Shown: positions 1-13,638, counted from the first letter of the stretch. The stretch: DNA of 64,000 bases from Stropharia rugosoannulata (GCA_028532985.1 JANCIK010000009.1:1240001-1304000); one strand, 5' to 3'. A program made the numbers and translations. The notes: generated from the sequence alone by a model not told the origin.

Positions 1-3000
1 GTGGAATTGGGTATCTAGGACGTGCGCGCGTGTGCGTGGCTGGAAAGATGGGTGTATTTATTGTATGGGGTGTAAAATGCCAATGTTTCAACGTTTGAAA
101 GGTCAACTCTCAATTCAAAACTTTCTTCGACGTTATGCTATTGATATTTTGACAACACTCGATCGACTCGTGTACATTGTTTTGGGGGTTATGTCCTTTG
201 CCCTCTGCCTTCCTTTCTGTCTGCCGACAGGCACAGTGGACTAGGGCTTGAGGGCAAAGGGTTTGGCTGGCTCTGCTGTTATGCTGTACATGTACGAGTT
301 GCATTGCGGACTGTAGTAGTACTATGTGCACGCCTTCGATCGTGTCGTTTGGCTCCTCGGCGCCTGGTGCTGTGGTGTGGAGTGTTGCATTACATTACGA
401 GTGAACTGGCTGGCTGACCGAGTTGGTTGTCGCGGCAGCAGAAAAGAAGCGACGCTGTGCGCCCGAGTAGAGTAGAATTATTGCCAGGACTCGGGAATGA
501 TGTCACGCGGTCCAGGTGGTGGTGGACGTGCTCTGCAATGGGCGCTTGGAGGCGCTTAAGTGTTCTTGGGTTGTTGGCACGGCACATAGCACTACATACT
601 ACCCAATGTAGCAGATACCCAAAGTAGCAGGTACCCAAAATGTAAGTAGCAGCCAGCCTCCAGGCGCGTCGGCGTCGCATCGCATTGCCGGAAGTCGCAC
701 GCCCCTCGCGTCGCAAAACTAGCTTTAGGTTTGAGCTTGAGCTTGTCTGCGACCACCACTGCGGCCTACTGCGGCCCTCTATGTTTTAATCGGTTACAGT
801 TACTGCCATTTGCCCACAACCCCCGTCGAATCTCGGCAGCTCTGTGAATCTCTTGTGCTGCGCGCAGGACTTTCGGCTCTCTAGGGGAGACTGACTACCG
901 CCACTGGCTGCGCATAGTAGTGTATGGATGAAGTGGAGCTCGACGCTTCGTGCTTGAACGAATCGGACAGGATATCATGCCGCAGAGCCTGAAACCGAGT
1001 GGATATTGAGCTGCAGATTCGCGTCTCAGGGCCCCCATCTGGCACCAAGCCAGCTTGACGCCGCAAGGCGTCTGCGTGCCCCACCATATTATGTATCGAA
1101 GCACCGGGTCCCCCTCGCCCCACTGCCCTGCCCTGCCCTAGGAGGCCGTTCGCATCTTGACTCGTACCCGGCGGCAGGGCCTGCATTTTGCGTGATATTT
1201 GCAAGCTCAAACGCGAGGCGACCCGCGGCGCGCGTCATCCTCGGCGGCAGCACGTCGTCAGTTCGCGTGTATGTGACGCGATGCAGGAGGCTGCAGACAC
1301 GCACTGTCTACCTGGTACCCGCGCCTGCTCGTGCTCAACAGCCAAGGTCGGAGGTCCAGGGCCCCCGCGTCTATACCGAATACCAACGATCGATGATTCG
1401 ACTCGTGCACCCCACACGCGGTGGTGATAGACACGCGTAGAGGGCGTACATATGTATGCACTCTGTACTTGTACCGCGGCGTGCGTGCTTGCCAGATCAG
1501 CGCGGGCTACCCCAGTACACCCCATTGCGTTACGATCGAGCTTCCGCGGTCCAGGTTCCGATTGTCTGTTCGATGGCATTGTACTTCTGGACCCCACATT
1601 TTGGGGGAACGATGCGTGTGTAGTAGCCCCGCAGGCCTGGTACCAGGAATTGACAACGTTCCAAAACCTTCGATCGCGAGTCGCGGTGTGCATGGTACAT
1701 GAACAATTGACATATCGACATGCATACATACCATACTGGCTTGACCACCCCAGGATGGTGCCCATGCGCATTGCGCGCCCGAGCCAAGGACTCAGGACTC
1801 AGGCCTCGAGACATGTGTGTGTGCGCTTTATCGATGGCATGATATGATACTACTTGCTATCTACAGCCATCGCGGGGGCCCGAGGGCACTAGGGTATGGG
1901 GTTCGCGTCCAACCCCAACGCCAATGCAGCAGTGCTCTGGCCGGCGGTTCGCACTGCCAACTAGGGGCTGCGAGCCAACTGGCCGAACGAGCTGGTAAGC
2001 CGCTGCGAATAACGTCCGTGATCGAGCAATGGACGGACGGCGAGCGAGCCTTGCGCAGGTGCGTAAAAAGCCTGCCATGTCGCTTTTACCGCCGCCGCCG
2101 CCGCCGAGCTGGGTCTGGGTCCTGATTGTTAATTGTTTTCTTTATTGGCACCATGACTTGCGAAAGTCGTGCCAGATGCACGTTGGCTCTGCGCGGGCTT
2201 ATCGTGTCGCTGGGAGGGGGTTTCTCAAGGTCCTGGGTACATGAACGTTTTCAAAATTTACCCGCGTGGCAGAGCGCGACGTGCGCGCGCCGTTGTGCAC
2301 GCGGCACGCCCGCCTCGGCCTCGGGCGAGGCCCGGGTCGCGTTGGCCTGCGTGATGCGTTGGGGATGCGGATGCGGCGGGCTCAACTGTGGTCAAAGCGA
2401 GCTAGGGGCCTCTTGGGGGCCTCATGCAGATTAGTCATTGCACAAGTTCATTTGTCGACGGCGCGTCCGAGTCGGTTCGCATGTCGCATTTGCGCGCCTT
2501 TGTAAGTGGAGGTGCATGCATACGTGTCTGTGAAACACGCGCCAATAAATTCTGATGTTATCAACAATGGCAGCAGCGCGTTGTCTGCATACCTATCTCT
2601 GGCCCTACTCGTGGCGTGGCATGGGTGAACCCGGAACACGCAGCGCTGCTGGCTCGCCTGCTTGGTGGGGTAATTATGTGGCATTGGTATGGAGGCTTAC
2701 TGTGCTCGGCCGATTTACGATAACGCAGGCGCTGTTGCTCCTTTTGTCTTTTCCTAGGCGGTGCCGTCATATGTATGCTGAAAGCTTGACGGAGCATGTG
2801 ATTCCTTGGGCGCTTAACTTGCGCGGACTCCATAACAGGAAGCAGCAGGAAGCGCGATGCATCAAGCTTTTGTGTAGGTTTAATTGTGTGCGATGATCAA
2901 TATAGAACTTCTAGGGTCCCAAATGCGTTATGGAGGAGCGAAAATGGACCGAGTATAAACACTGCAACGGCCGCACTTGCAGTCACTCTTCCTGTCGAAG

Positions 3001-5509
3001 GCGATAACGCTTGACCCTAGCCTGTAACTAAACAGTAAGCAAATATTGCAAACATCGTAAGCGAAATTAGATTGAACGAAGTACTTACAGTTTGACGCTC
3101 GTCACCTAATGAAATGTTTTTGCCAATGTTTGGTCCTGAAGCCGCTTGTTTCTGTACTAACAGAACTTGTTACAGGGTCAGCTTGACAAACTGGGCTGAG
3201 CATATAATGGCCGGTCTGCCAGGCGAGGCTCTTTGTGGATCTTCATCTTCATGAACTTGAGGTGGATACGCTCCCGCGTACGATGTAGGAGCTTTATCAT
3301 TCAAGAACAAGGTTTCTGTGCGGTACAGAAGGACTGATATATGGGTAAGGTTGCCCCGCTTCGACCGGCCATGAACGACGGGGTGCCCTAGAGCGTAATT
3401 TAGTATGCATAGCGTTGTTTATTCTCGAAGACGAACTATGCGATGATCAATTTTAGTGCAGTTACTGCTATCCTGGTCAAAATTTCGGCATGGCTAAAGT
3501 CAATGAGAAGTGCAGCTGTTTCACGAAGGCCTGGAATACCATTTTGTTAGGCGTTTAGATTATGCAAATCAGTTACAATTATCTCACTTTACCAAGCTTG
3601 GAAAAGGCGGGGCTTTGATAGGGTTTAATGCAACCATGTCGAGCGACGACGTCAAGCACAAGTCACATTCCTATATTTCCGAATGTATCGCGTCACTGGG
3701 AAAAGATGAAGGACTTTGAGTAGTTGGATCTCACTCGAAGACCGTTAACCAACCCTCACCTTTCAAGACATCGTAAACTACTTATTTCGAGTAGCTTTCC
3801 TAGTTCATCAACGTTATTTACTTTGCGCAAACCCTAGGAAACGCTTGAACGTAAAATGTCAGTTATTTTGAACCGGAAACACCGTGCGGAAATCTCTTAA
3901 ATGACACTCGGAAAGCGGACGTCGTTCGGCGTTGTCGCGGTCCCGTCTCTGGCAAAGACGTGAGTGCGGGTACCATAAGACGAGCTGGCATAGCTGGCAA
4001 GACAGATGGGCCCTTCATTCCGCTCACTGGGGCCATCACTGTTGAGTATAGACAGTAAGTAGCGCATATAAGCACAAAAAGGTCGTCTTGTCTTTGAAGC
4101 GAGCAAGTTGTGAAAGAATGAAGGTCAAGGGCTAGATCGAGGAAGCGGCTCTTTCTCTTGCTTCGTCAAGCCTTCTTGGTTGGTACAAACTTACCATTTA
4201 ATTCAGCCTGATGGTCAGGCTTCGATTTTTCTATTTTCAAGTTGGTCCCAGTTTCCTTCGAAAGCATCAATAAAACTATTCAGACGATGCTTTGGCTGGC
4301 TACTCCTTCTGTATTTCTGAATAGTAACAGAGGAGAGCTCAGAGTTCACCTAGACACCGCGTTAGAGTGTTGGATAGCCTTTTAATGCAAAGTGCAGATC
4401 ACTAGGTGTCATTTTTGGTGAACATGTCGCGAAATCTCATTAGCCGTAATCAATAAATATTTGAGTACTAACTATGCATTTCTCCCGAGCTTGGAAAAGC
4501 TTTACGCACTTCTACAACCGTTCTTTCCTTTCCTCAAATGAACGCACTCAATATATGTACTTAGTTCATGTAGGAGCGAGTAATAAACTGTGAAGAAGTT
4601 AGTGAGTGACTGAGTCAAGGCCCGGCAAAGCGAGAAGTTGATGAACACGAGCTTGGCAAACACAACTCAAACAGATCAATTCTTTGAACTTGCCCCAAAC
4701 AAACACTTCCAATCCTCACTCAGTGACTCTACATACCCATTGAATTGCGATACAAGTAGGAACTTGGCTGCTCTCTTCTTCGGCGACCTGACGGTCCAGT
4801 TTAATGCGGCAGTCCTTGCCTGATCTTCCATCATTCTCTTATTCAATACGAACTGCAACTGCAATCTGCCTTATAGCGACGAATTTTAATTCATTTCTGT
4901 CAGCCGTAATTGTGAACGAAGCAAAGACAGAGTGTAGACACTGTCATGATACGCTTGTTGCCTGAATGCACGCCAAATTTCAAAGGTCATCTCTCTTCAA
5001 GTTCCATTCAGACGCATCGCCTTCCTTGCTGAGCAATGCGATCCACCGGCATACCCGTACGTTTTTATTTCTACATACATAGTTGTTATGCCGTTATGTA
5101 CTTATGTTGTTGAGTCACGGTATTGTCGAGCTTTTCCCTCAGGTACCTGGAACTTGGAGGACAACACAAGGACAAGGTGATAACTCAAGCAAAAGTAATA
5201 TGCCCCACAAGAGATGCCACCTGCTGGCTGCTAGCTACTGGTACGAGCTTTCTTATTCACTGAGACACTTTAAGTCTCCATACGAAACTGATCAGCATCT
5301 ACGTTAAAAATAGTTTGGTGGCAGGTGTGTGAATTGAGGCAGAGTAATCTATTGAAGATTCAGGAACTCTTCAGCTGCCATCAGCCTTTCTTTGTCATGT
5401 CTTCGCCTATAGTTACTAGAGCCCATGCCTACCGATTGATTCTCCCTTTCTTTCTTACTTTTACTAGCACGTCGTTCATTCAACGTTACTTTCAGCTTGC
5501 ACTTGTGCT
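1..5509. other. Gene-poor left region
   Basis: No protein family is recognisable in this stretch. Roughly the first 2.9 kb is GC-richer with many short overlapping reading frames on both strands, none showing a domain, a credible splice chain or consistent coding character. From about 2.9 kb it becomes AT-richer with only short frames (the longest about 70 codons). A GCC-type trinucleotide run lies near 2091-2110. The last few hundred bases must hold the promoter of the first glyoxal oxidase gene, but I see no clear TATA element there. Confidence 0.5.
608..639 (+). repeat. Two-unit 16-bp tandem repeat
   Basis: Two adjacent 16-bp units, GTAGCAGATACCCAAA and GTAGCAGGTACCCAAA, differ at one base. 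A partial related unit (TACCCAATGTAGCAG) lies immediately upstream. The repeat is in non-coding sequence and has no evident function. Confidence 0.6.
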
Positions 5510-7977
5510 ATGCTAACCCCACGCTCCCTTTTGTATACACTACTACTAGCAAATGCGAAGCCATTCGTGTACTCTGCGACGGCAGGGACTTTTGCAGATG
5601 GGGGCAACACTCTAATCAGCGCAATGATGGTATGAACACTAACTACTATGCTCATCCTCCATGTCAACGAGGGCTTATTTTCTTGGTAGATGTTTCTTGG
5701 TAACGACCAGAAGGTTTACATCTTGGACAAAGCAGAGGCAAATCCCACCCAAATAAATGGACATCCAGCCTGGGGTGCCGTATGGTGAGCACGACATTTA
5801 TTCTCGACTGTCCATGACGTGCCGTATTTACATGGGTTTAGGGACATCGCGACACAGACTACAACCGTCATGGACGTTAGAACGAACACTTTCTGTTCCT
5901 CTGGCATGCATCTACCCAATGGGTCGTTTGTCACATTTGGTGGAAACGGCGCGGTAGGACCTGGAGCTTCACAGGGTTCGCAACCTAATCCTGGTAATTT
6001 TACGTCCGCATGGGATGCTACATATCAAGATTTCGACGGTGCAAAAGCTATGAGGATTCTCAACCCCTGTGTAGACGGAGACGACTTTACATCCTCTCAA
6101 TGTGCTTGGTACGACGAGCCGACTGTTTTATCTATGAAAAGTGGACGTTGGTACTCTGCAGCCGAGGCTACGGGAGACGGGAGCGTAGTAATTATCGGTG
6201 GCTTTGCGGCAGGCGGATATGTTAATCGCAAATATCCTAATGACGATCCAATCTACGAACACAACGCTTCCGTTCCGACTTACGAATATTATCCTCCACG
6301 AAGTGAGGCTCCTCCGTTGTTCAACTTCTTGGGCCAGACCTCTGGGCTTAATGCATATGTACACACCTTCCTAATGCCGTCAGGGAAGATGTTTATTCAG
6401 GCGAATCTTTCATCAGGTATGTTTCCTAATGCTTACAATACTGCGCTGCCGACAAACCTCTTTATTCTATAGTCCTGTGGGATCATGAAGCAAATATCGA
6501 AACGCCGCTACCGGACATGCCGAATGGTGTCATCCGTGTATACCCCGCCTCTGGAGCAACGGCTATGTTGCCACTGACTCCCGCTAATAATTATACCCCT
6601 ACCGTTCTATTCTGTGGAGGGAGCGATATGCCTGACGAGGCATGGGGAAATTATACATACCCGTTCATTGACACCTGGAATTACCCCGCCTCTCAAGATT
6701 GCCAGCGTATCACTCCGGAGCCTCAAGATGGATCAGCACCTACCTATGTTCAAGATGATGACATGCTGGAGGGAAGGACTATGGGCCAGTTTATTGCCTT
6801 GCCAGACGGAACTATGCTTGTTATCAACGGTGGACTGAACGGCACTGCAGGATACTCAAATCTTGGCACACTTACCAGCCCCAGCTTCTCATTGATGCCT
6901 CTCGGAGAATCACTCGCAGCGGGACCTGTTTTGACGCCTGCCCTCTATAACCCGAATGCTGCACCGGGAAGCAGATGGTCCAGACCTGCTGAATTCCAGG
7001 CATCAAAGATACCGCGTCTCTACCACTCGTCTGCTATCTTGCTCCCAGATGCGTCGGTTCTTGTAGCGGGGTCAAATCCAAATCTTGATTATAATGTCAC
7101 TACCATATTCCCGACAACATACGCGGCTGAAATATTCTACCCACCTTACTTCTCTGCAGGTACCCGCCCCGTTCCTTCCGGGGTGCCATCAAACCTCACT
7201 TATGGAGGGAATTCGTTCGACATCACTATTCCTGCGTCGTCGTACTCTGGCTCCGCTAACGATGCAGCAGACAACACTACCGTCGTCCTCATTCGCGGCG
7301 GCTTCACTACTCATGCCATGAATATGGGACAGCGTCACCTACAGTTAAATAGCACGTCCACTGTCAACAGCGACGGATCCATCATTCTCCATGTTGCCCA
7401 AATGCCCCCAAATCCTAACGTCTTCCAACCCGGCCCAGCCTTGCTATTCGTCAACGTCAACGGCATCCCTAGTAATGGTACATATGTTATCGTTGGAAAC
7501 GGGCAAATCGGCACCCAGCCAACTAGCCCCGCTAGTTCTCTCCCGTCTAATGTTCGTCTCAGTGGTGTCTCCGGTTCTGCAAGCAGTACAAGCTCAAGCG
7601 GATCGACCACCAGCTCTACGGCCTCCTTCGACTCATCAGGAAGGTCTGGGCATCTCGGCGCAATCATAGGCGCAATTGCTGGCGGCCTAGCCGTATTTGT
7701 CGTGCTTGGTGCTTGTTTCGTTGTCGTTATGCGAAAGAAGAAACAGACGCAGACATCTGGCCGAGCACCAGTGATAGCCGGTGCGGGGGCTCGCGCCATG
7801 GGTGAAAACAGGCGATCGGATGCAAGTACGTTCGCTCCTCTCCAACAGAATTACAGCCATACATGGAACGCAAGCACTGCGAGCTTCGATAATACACCGT
7901 ACACGGATAGTCCGGCGCCGACTCCTCATTATCACCAGGCCCAACATCCCTACGCAAACGCTGGACAAGGATACTGA
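5510..7977 (+). CDS. Glyoxal oxidase-like copper radical oxidase, copy 1
   Basis: Predicted exons 5510-5629, 5690-5784, 5842-6416 and 6473-7977 join in frame to 764 codons. The product begins with a short hydrophobic signal-like segment, followed by a kelch-type beta-propeller and a C-terminal DUF1929-like domain. Expected copper-radical-oxidase residues are visible: the Cys in NTFCSSGMHLPNG (cross-linked Cys), the Tyr-His pair in RLYHSS and the late copper-ligand His in THAMNMGQRH. A Ser-rich linker leads to one transmembrane helix near residue 630 and a basic cytoplasmic tail, so the enzyme is probably cell-surface anchored, as reported for Ustilago Glo1. The family oxidises small aldehydes to acids with release of H2O2, which can feed peroxidases. 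The physiological substrate is not evident. A second copy follows in tandem. Confidence 0.93.
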
Positions 7978-8915
7978 TTTCAGTCAATTGCTTCTGTTCC
8001 ATTTGTTGTTGTTACTTCCCTAGGATTTGGACACTGCTCTTAATCGATATCAGGCCACGAACGTGTAAATATGGCGGACATTTTTTACCTGTAGAAAGTA
8101 GATGATAATTAGCGATAGTCAGGCTGCACAAGTATGTACTCGATGTACATACCCAATTATACTGTTATGCAATGAGAAGGATATCTTCGTAATGCAGACT
8201 CTTACAAGACACGTGTACCTTTGTTTTAATGTCATCAAGTACCCATCATCAATCTGCTGGATAAAAATACATCTAAGGCATCTGATCCTTAGCATGAACC
8301 ACGGCGTGAGTCAAGATGGAGGCAAGATATAGATAAATAAGAATATGATTAGTGCTAGTGCGGCCTCACTGTCCTCGAGAGAGCTCTTGAAGTATAAACA
8401 GAAAAGAGAAACTATTTTTGTTCATGTCCATCAGGCTAGATCGCTGCTGTGGAACGGTGTCCGAGCCGCGTCCAAAGTCTAGAAATTTCAGCGGTGATGT
8501 GGCTAGTTAAAATTGGACAGTTACATAGTCAACACCGGCGCGGTCACAGCTGTCCGGAACTTCTGGTGCAAGTAAGTAGGTGCATTGACCCTCTAAAGCC
8601 GCACTATTCATGGTTTCTTATCTTCATCATACTGGCGCAGCAGAATAAGATGACAAAGAATATGCTCGCACTACTGAAGCGTTGCAATAAGACGCTGTTT
8701 AGCAAGCACACAAGTAAGCCTCCTGAAAGAAATGAAATAAAAATAGTGCAAACGTGATGGCTATTAATAAACGTGCGTGCCGAACTAAAAATAGTGTAGG
8801 CATGTTGTCAGCGAGGCGTGCGAAACGGTAGTGGCCCACTGCCCAGCAACCTTTTTCTTCTTTCTTCCACCCATCTTTGCCTTTGTTCAACTTCTATACA
8901 GCTGGCTCCGCAGCT
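7978..8915. other. Intergenic region between the two glyoxal oxidase genes
   Basis: About 940 bp that must contain the 3' UTR of copy 1 and the promoter of copy 2. Only short frames are present and no gene is recognised. The sequence just before the copy 2 start codon (about 8848-8915) is pyrimidine-rich, as is common for fungal 5' leaders. Confidence 0.5.
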
Positions 8916-11401
8916 ATGCTGACCCCACGCTCTCTTCTGCTAACGACTCTGTCGGCCACGATATTGCCCTCTACTCACGCCGCAACTGCCGGGACTTTTG
9001 CAGATGGGGGCAACACGCTAATCAGTGCAATGATGGTGCGCCAGCAGCGACCTATGGCCGACATGTAGTATCTGACTTGCTGCTTTCATAGATGTTCCTC
9101 GGCAACGACCAAAAAGTGTATATCCTGGATAAGGCGGAAGGAAACCCCACACAAATTAATGGCCATCCTGCATGGGGAGCTGTTTGGTATGCTGCAGATC
9201 ATTGTTTCTAGGAAGGTCATGATATATTTACTCCGACGCTGCAGGGATATTGCTACTCAAACAGCCACGGTCATGGACGTTCGCACAAATACTTTCTGTT
9301 CTTCTGGCATGCATCTTCCTAACGGATCGTTCGTAACATTTGGTGGGAACGGAGCAATCGGCCCCGGAGGCAACATAGGCTCTCAACCCAACCCCGGGGG
9401 ATTCTCCGGAGCATGGGATGCTACGTACCAGGACTTCGACGGTACGCGTGCCATGAGGATTCTCAATCCTTGCGTTGATGGTGACGACTTCACTTCACCA
9501 CAATGTGCATGGTACGACGAGCCCACGGTTCTGTCAATGCAACATAGTCGTTGGTACTCCGCGGCCGAGGCGACAGCAGACGGCAATGTGGTCATTATTG
9601 GCGGTTTCGTCAACGGAGGATATATCAATCGCAATTTTCCAAACACCGATCCTGTCACTGAAGGCGGTGCAGCAGACAGCACATATGAATTTTACCCTCC
9701 TCGCGCTGCTGCGCCTCAGCAGTTCAACTTCCTCGTGCAAACATCAGGTCTTAACGCATATGCCCACACCTTCATGATGCCGTCCGGCAAAATGTTCGTG
9801 CAGTCCAACGTTTCTTCAGGTAATTTTTTGTTCGCAGAGGTTATCGAGCACAACGCTGAAATTTTTCATCGTCAGTTCTTTGGGATTACGAAGCAAATGT
9901 TGAGACGCCTTTGCCCGATATGCCGGGTGCTGTTGTCCGTGTATACCCTGCATCTGGAGCAACAGCTATGTTACCCTTGACTCCTGCAAATAATTATACC
10001 CCGACTATCCTTTTCTGTGGAGGGAGCAACATGACCGACGAGCAATGGGGTAATTATACATACCCGTTCATTGACACTTGGAACTATCCCGCCTCTCAGG
10101 ATTGCCAGCGTATCACTCCGGAGCCTCAAGATGGATCAGCACCTACCTATGTTCAAGATGATGACATGCTGGAAGGAAGGACTATGGGCCAGTTTATTGC
10201 TTTGCCAGACGGAACTATGCTTGTTATCAACGGTGGATTGAACGGCACTGCAGGATACTCAAATGTTGGCACGCTTACCAGCCCCAGCTTCTCATTGATG
10301 CCTCTCGGAGAATCACTCGCAGCGGGTCCCGTTTTGACGCCTGCACTATATAATCCGAACGCCGCGCCCGGAAGCAGATGGTCAAGACCTTCAGAATTCC
10401 AGGCGTCAACAATACCTCGTCTTTACCATTCGTCGGCTATTCTTCTTCCTGATGCGTCTGTTCTTGTTGCGGGATCAAATCCAAACATCGACTACAACGT
10501 TTCTACCATATTCCCAACGACATACGCAGCTGAAATATTCTATCCACCATACTTCGCCGCGAGCACTCGCCCTGTTCCTTCTGGAGTGCCGTCGAACCTT
10601 ACGTATGGAGGGAATTCGTTCGACATCACTATTCCTGCGTCGTCGTACTCTGGCTCCGCTAACGACGCTGCAGACAACACTACCGTTGTCCTCATTCGCG
10701 GCGGCTTCACTACTCATGCCATGAACATGGGTCAACGACACCTGCAACTGAATAACACATACACTGTCAACAGTGATAGTTCCATCACCCTCCATGTCGC
10801 CCAAGTGCCTCCAAACCCTAACATTTTCCAACCTGGCCCAGCCTTGTTGTTTGTTAACGTCCACGGGATCCCTAGTAATGGCACGTACGTTATCGTTGGG
10901 AACGGGCAAATCGGCACGCAGCCAACTGCGCCAGCTAGCTCTCTGCCCGCCAATGTCCGCCTTGACTCTGCGTCCGGCTCTGCTGCTGGAGGCACAAGCG
11001 CAAACTCAAACTCGTCGGGCCCTGCATCGGGTGATACAAAATCCTCCTCTTCAAGTCATGTTGGTCCAATCGTGGGAGGCATTGCCGGTGCACTCGCCCT
11101 TATTGCGCTTGTGAGTGGAATCTTTGTCGTGATGGCCAGACGCAGACGGCAGACTGGCCTCGTCTCTGGCGCTCCGTACGGCTCTAACCCAGTTACTGGT
11201 GCAGGTCCTAGTTTGATGGGCGCGCGTGACCCCAGGCCTTCAGAAGCGAGCGCATTTGTCCCGCTGCAAAACAATAATTACAGTCAGACTTGGAATGAGA
11301 GTAATGCCAGTTTCCATGATACACCTTACTCTGATCACGTTGGGCCGGCATCCCAGCGCACGCAATACCCACCATATCCCAGCACTGGACCTAGATTCTA
11401 A
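8916..11401 (+). CDS. Glyoxal oxidase-like copper radical oxidase, copy 2
   Basis: Predicted exons 8916-9035, 9092-9186, 9245-9819 and 9876-11401 give 771 codons. The first three exons have exactly the same lengths as in copy 1 (120, 95 and 575 nt), so the four-exon structure is conserved. The same active-site landmarks are present: NTFCSSGMHLPNG, RLYHSS and THAMNMGQRH. The C-terminus again has a Ser-rich linker, one transmembrane helix (around GPIVGGIAGALALIALVSG) and a basic juxtamembrane stretch. Introns, signal peptide, linker and tail have diverged from copy 1, while parts of exon 4 are almost identical at DNA level. This suggests an older tandem duplication with later gene conversion. 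The role is H2O2-generating aldehyde oxidation at the cell surface, inferred from the family. Confidence 0.93.
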
Positions 11402-11915
11402 TCCACGATCTTTACTCATGACATTGCATTCTTATATATTTTTTGAGGCTGTGACCTTTTCTGGACTAATGCTTATTGTTGTTAGCTAGCTTATACTTAC
11501 CTTTTGAACGGACTGTTATTTAGCTGTCTTGTAGTTATTGTAATGCAAGGACTGCAACTTGTTGGACGTCTTGGCATGGCACTGCACTCGGAGCAATTAC
11601 TGTAAGTATAGTATTTCTATTCATATGCACTGTAGCTGCACTGTCAGCTTCAAGTCTGTTATCTTAGCCTAGACTTTGAGTGCCCACTTATATTGACAAA
11701 AGTTCATTATTCCCGAGAAAAGTGCATGGGTTCGAATGGTTGGGCGCTTATTTTTGGACTGGCCCTCCGGACCGGGCCGGTACAACGGAACCGGACATCA
11801 ACATCACTTGGCAGCAGGCTTGGCTCTCTGGTTTGGAATTCATTTGCGACTCTGTCTTCCACACCATCACGACAATAGGTCGCATAGATTTCTCAAGACT
11901 CATTCTCAGATAGAA
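11402..11915. other. Intergenic region between glyoxal oxidase copy 2 and the dioxygenase
   Basis: About 510 bp of AT-rich sequence holding the 3' end of the oxidase transcript and the promoter of the downstream dioxygenase. No gene, RNA or clear promoter element was recognised. Confidence 0.5.
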
Positions 11916-13638
11916 ATGAGTCTGCAGGACCTTTCTACTTCATCAAGTCCAGAGCTTTTGATTGCGCTTCACCGCACGGAGAGCACCTTCGAAGAGATCC
12001 CAGTAATGTCTGCAGCTTGCACAACACTGACTCTCAGATGTTGAATTCGTTATGTGAATTCCACAGAGATATCGCGGATGCCAGAAGCTCTGACCCCATC
12101 GCACGCAGAAAACTAGCTGATCTTATTAGAGATGCATGTATCAATGTCAGTACGAGTCCATTGAATGTTCACTGGTTAATCGCTTGAGTCTCACTCTGGA
12201 TCTTCGTGATTGAGTAGGTTGGGTTTTTCTATAGTAAGACAGCGGTTTGTCTCAAATCTGGATATAACTCAGCCGGGCATCAGTTAAATCACACGGAATA
12301 CCTGACGAAGCTGTTGAAAATACTATTAACGTGGGGAAAAAATTCTTTGCTCTTCCAGAGGCTGTCAAGCTGCAGGTAGACAACAAAGCACTATTCTGAT
12401 ATTCCAGACATTGACTGATTCTTCCGAAAGCTCGATATACATAAAACCCCCAATTTTAAAGGGTATACTGCCCTCTTAGGGGAGAACACAGATCCGACTG
12501 GGCTTGGGGATCTACACGAAGCCTTTGACATTGGTTGCGAGACTCCTTCATCCCAAACAGACGATGGAGCCATGCACGGGACCAATGTCTGGCCTCCAGA
12601 AATTCCAGAATTCAAAGATATATTAACTGATTATTAGTGAGAGTCTTTAACATTTTATCTTTGTGAATATTGCTCATAATTTATCGTAAAATGACGCCAG
12701 CAATAGGACACTGGAAATTGGGAAGCTGCTCTTCCCTCTTTTCGCACTGGCACTTGACCTTCCAGAAACCTTCTTTGATGATAAGGTGATACATTAATTG
12801 AGGACTCTGATCCTACGCCGGATGGACTAATGCTACGAAAAGACGACGAAATCGGCTGCAATTATGCGTCTACTCCATTATCCCCCGCAGAACCCGACAA
12901 GCTTCGATAATGGAAGGCAGATAGGTATTGGTGCCCATACAGAGTGCGAATTCTGTTAAATCTGGTTACCCACTCGCCACGTACTCATTGCTGCTCATAT
13001 TATATCTGGCTGAATATAGCTATGAGGTAAACCGTACGATAGGAGCACAATCACTGATAGCTTCTTCTGATAAGATTTACTTTTCTACTGTATAGTGCTT
13101 CACGATTCTATGGCAGGACTCTACCGGGGGCTTGCAAGTTCAGAACGCTGTGGGGAAATGGGTTGATGCCGTGCCTGTTCCTGGGACGTTAGTGGTGAAG
13201 TAAGTATCCCGCTTCTTGCTCTTTGCGTCTTATCTCCGTCTACGTCTTCCGTGGCTAACTTCGAACTAACTTTAAACTGCTCCAGCTTAGGTGATCAATT
13301 TGCTCGCTGGACAAGTGAGAGGATTTTACATATTCCTTATCGGTATTTAACAACGAGAGCCAGATGATGTCTTCAAGTCGACCCTGCACAGGGTGATTAA
13401 TCGCTCTGGCGCCGAGCGATATTCTATACCACTCTTCTTCGGGACGGATTATGAAGTGCCTCTGGAGGTATGCATATACTGCCAGTATAACCAAATATAA
13501 GGGATTGACCGGCACACCGGACAGCCAATTCTCACATGCGTCTCGCATGGATCGCCCAGCAAATATGAGGTTATAACAGCTGGTGAATACGTTAAATCGA
13601 GATTGGAGGCCACCTATAGCCACTCCCTGGCCACCTGA
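11916..13638 (+). CDS. 2-oxoglutarate/Fe(II)-dependent dioxygenase (isopenicillin N synthase-like)
   Basis: Many small exons, when spliced at GT-AG sites, yield a complete fungal 2OG-Fe(II) oxygenase. In order I see the DIOX_N-type start (RRKLADLIRDACIN, VGFFYIKSHGIPDEAVEN), then KFFALPEAVKLQ, LDIHKTPNFKGYTALLGEN, GDLHEAFDIG, GKLLFPLFALALDLPE, AAIMRLLHYPPQ, GIGAHTDYECFTILWQD, LGDQFARWT, STLHRVIN and ERYSIPLFFGTDYEVPLE. The iron ligands are the HTD triplet and the His of STLHRV. The RYS triplet fits the 2-oxoglutarate-binding RxS. The Asp of HTD exists only after splicing, through a 7-nt exon at 13020-13026. The protein ends SHSLAT. The first intron (donor near 11999) is uncertain: a 35-nt intron keeps frame but is very short. 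The substrate cannot be inferred. Confidence 0.85.

Noticed and set aside
1006..2505. Several overlapping open frames of 80-180 codons on both strands
   Set aside because: They overlap each other in opposite directions, have no domain or start context and fit chance openness of GC-rich sequence.
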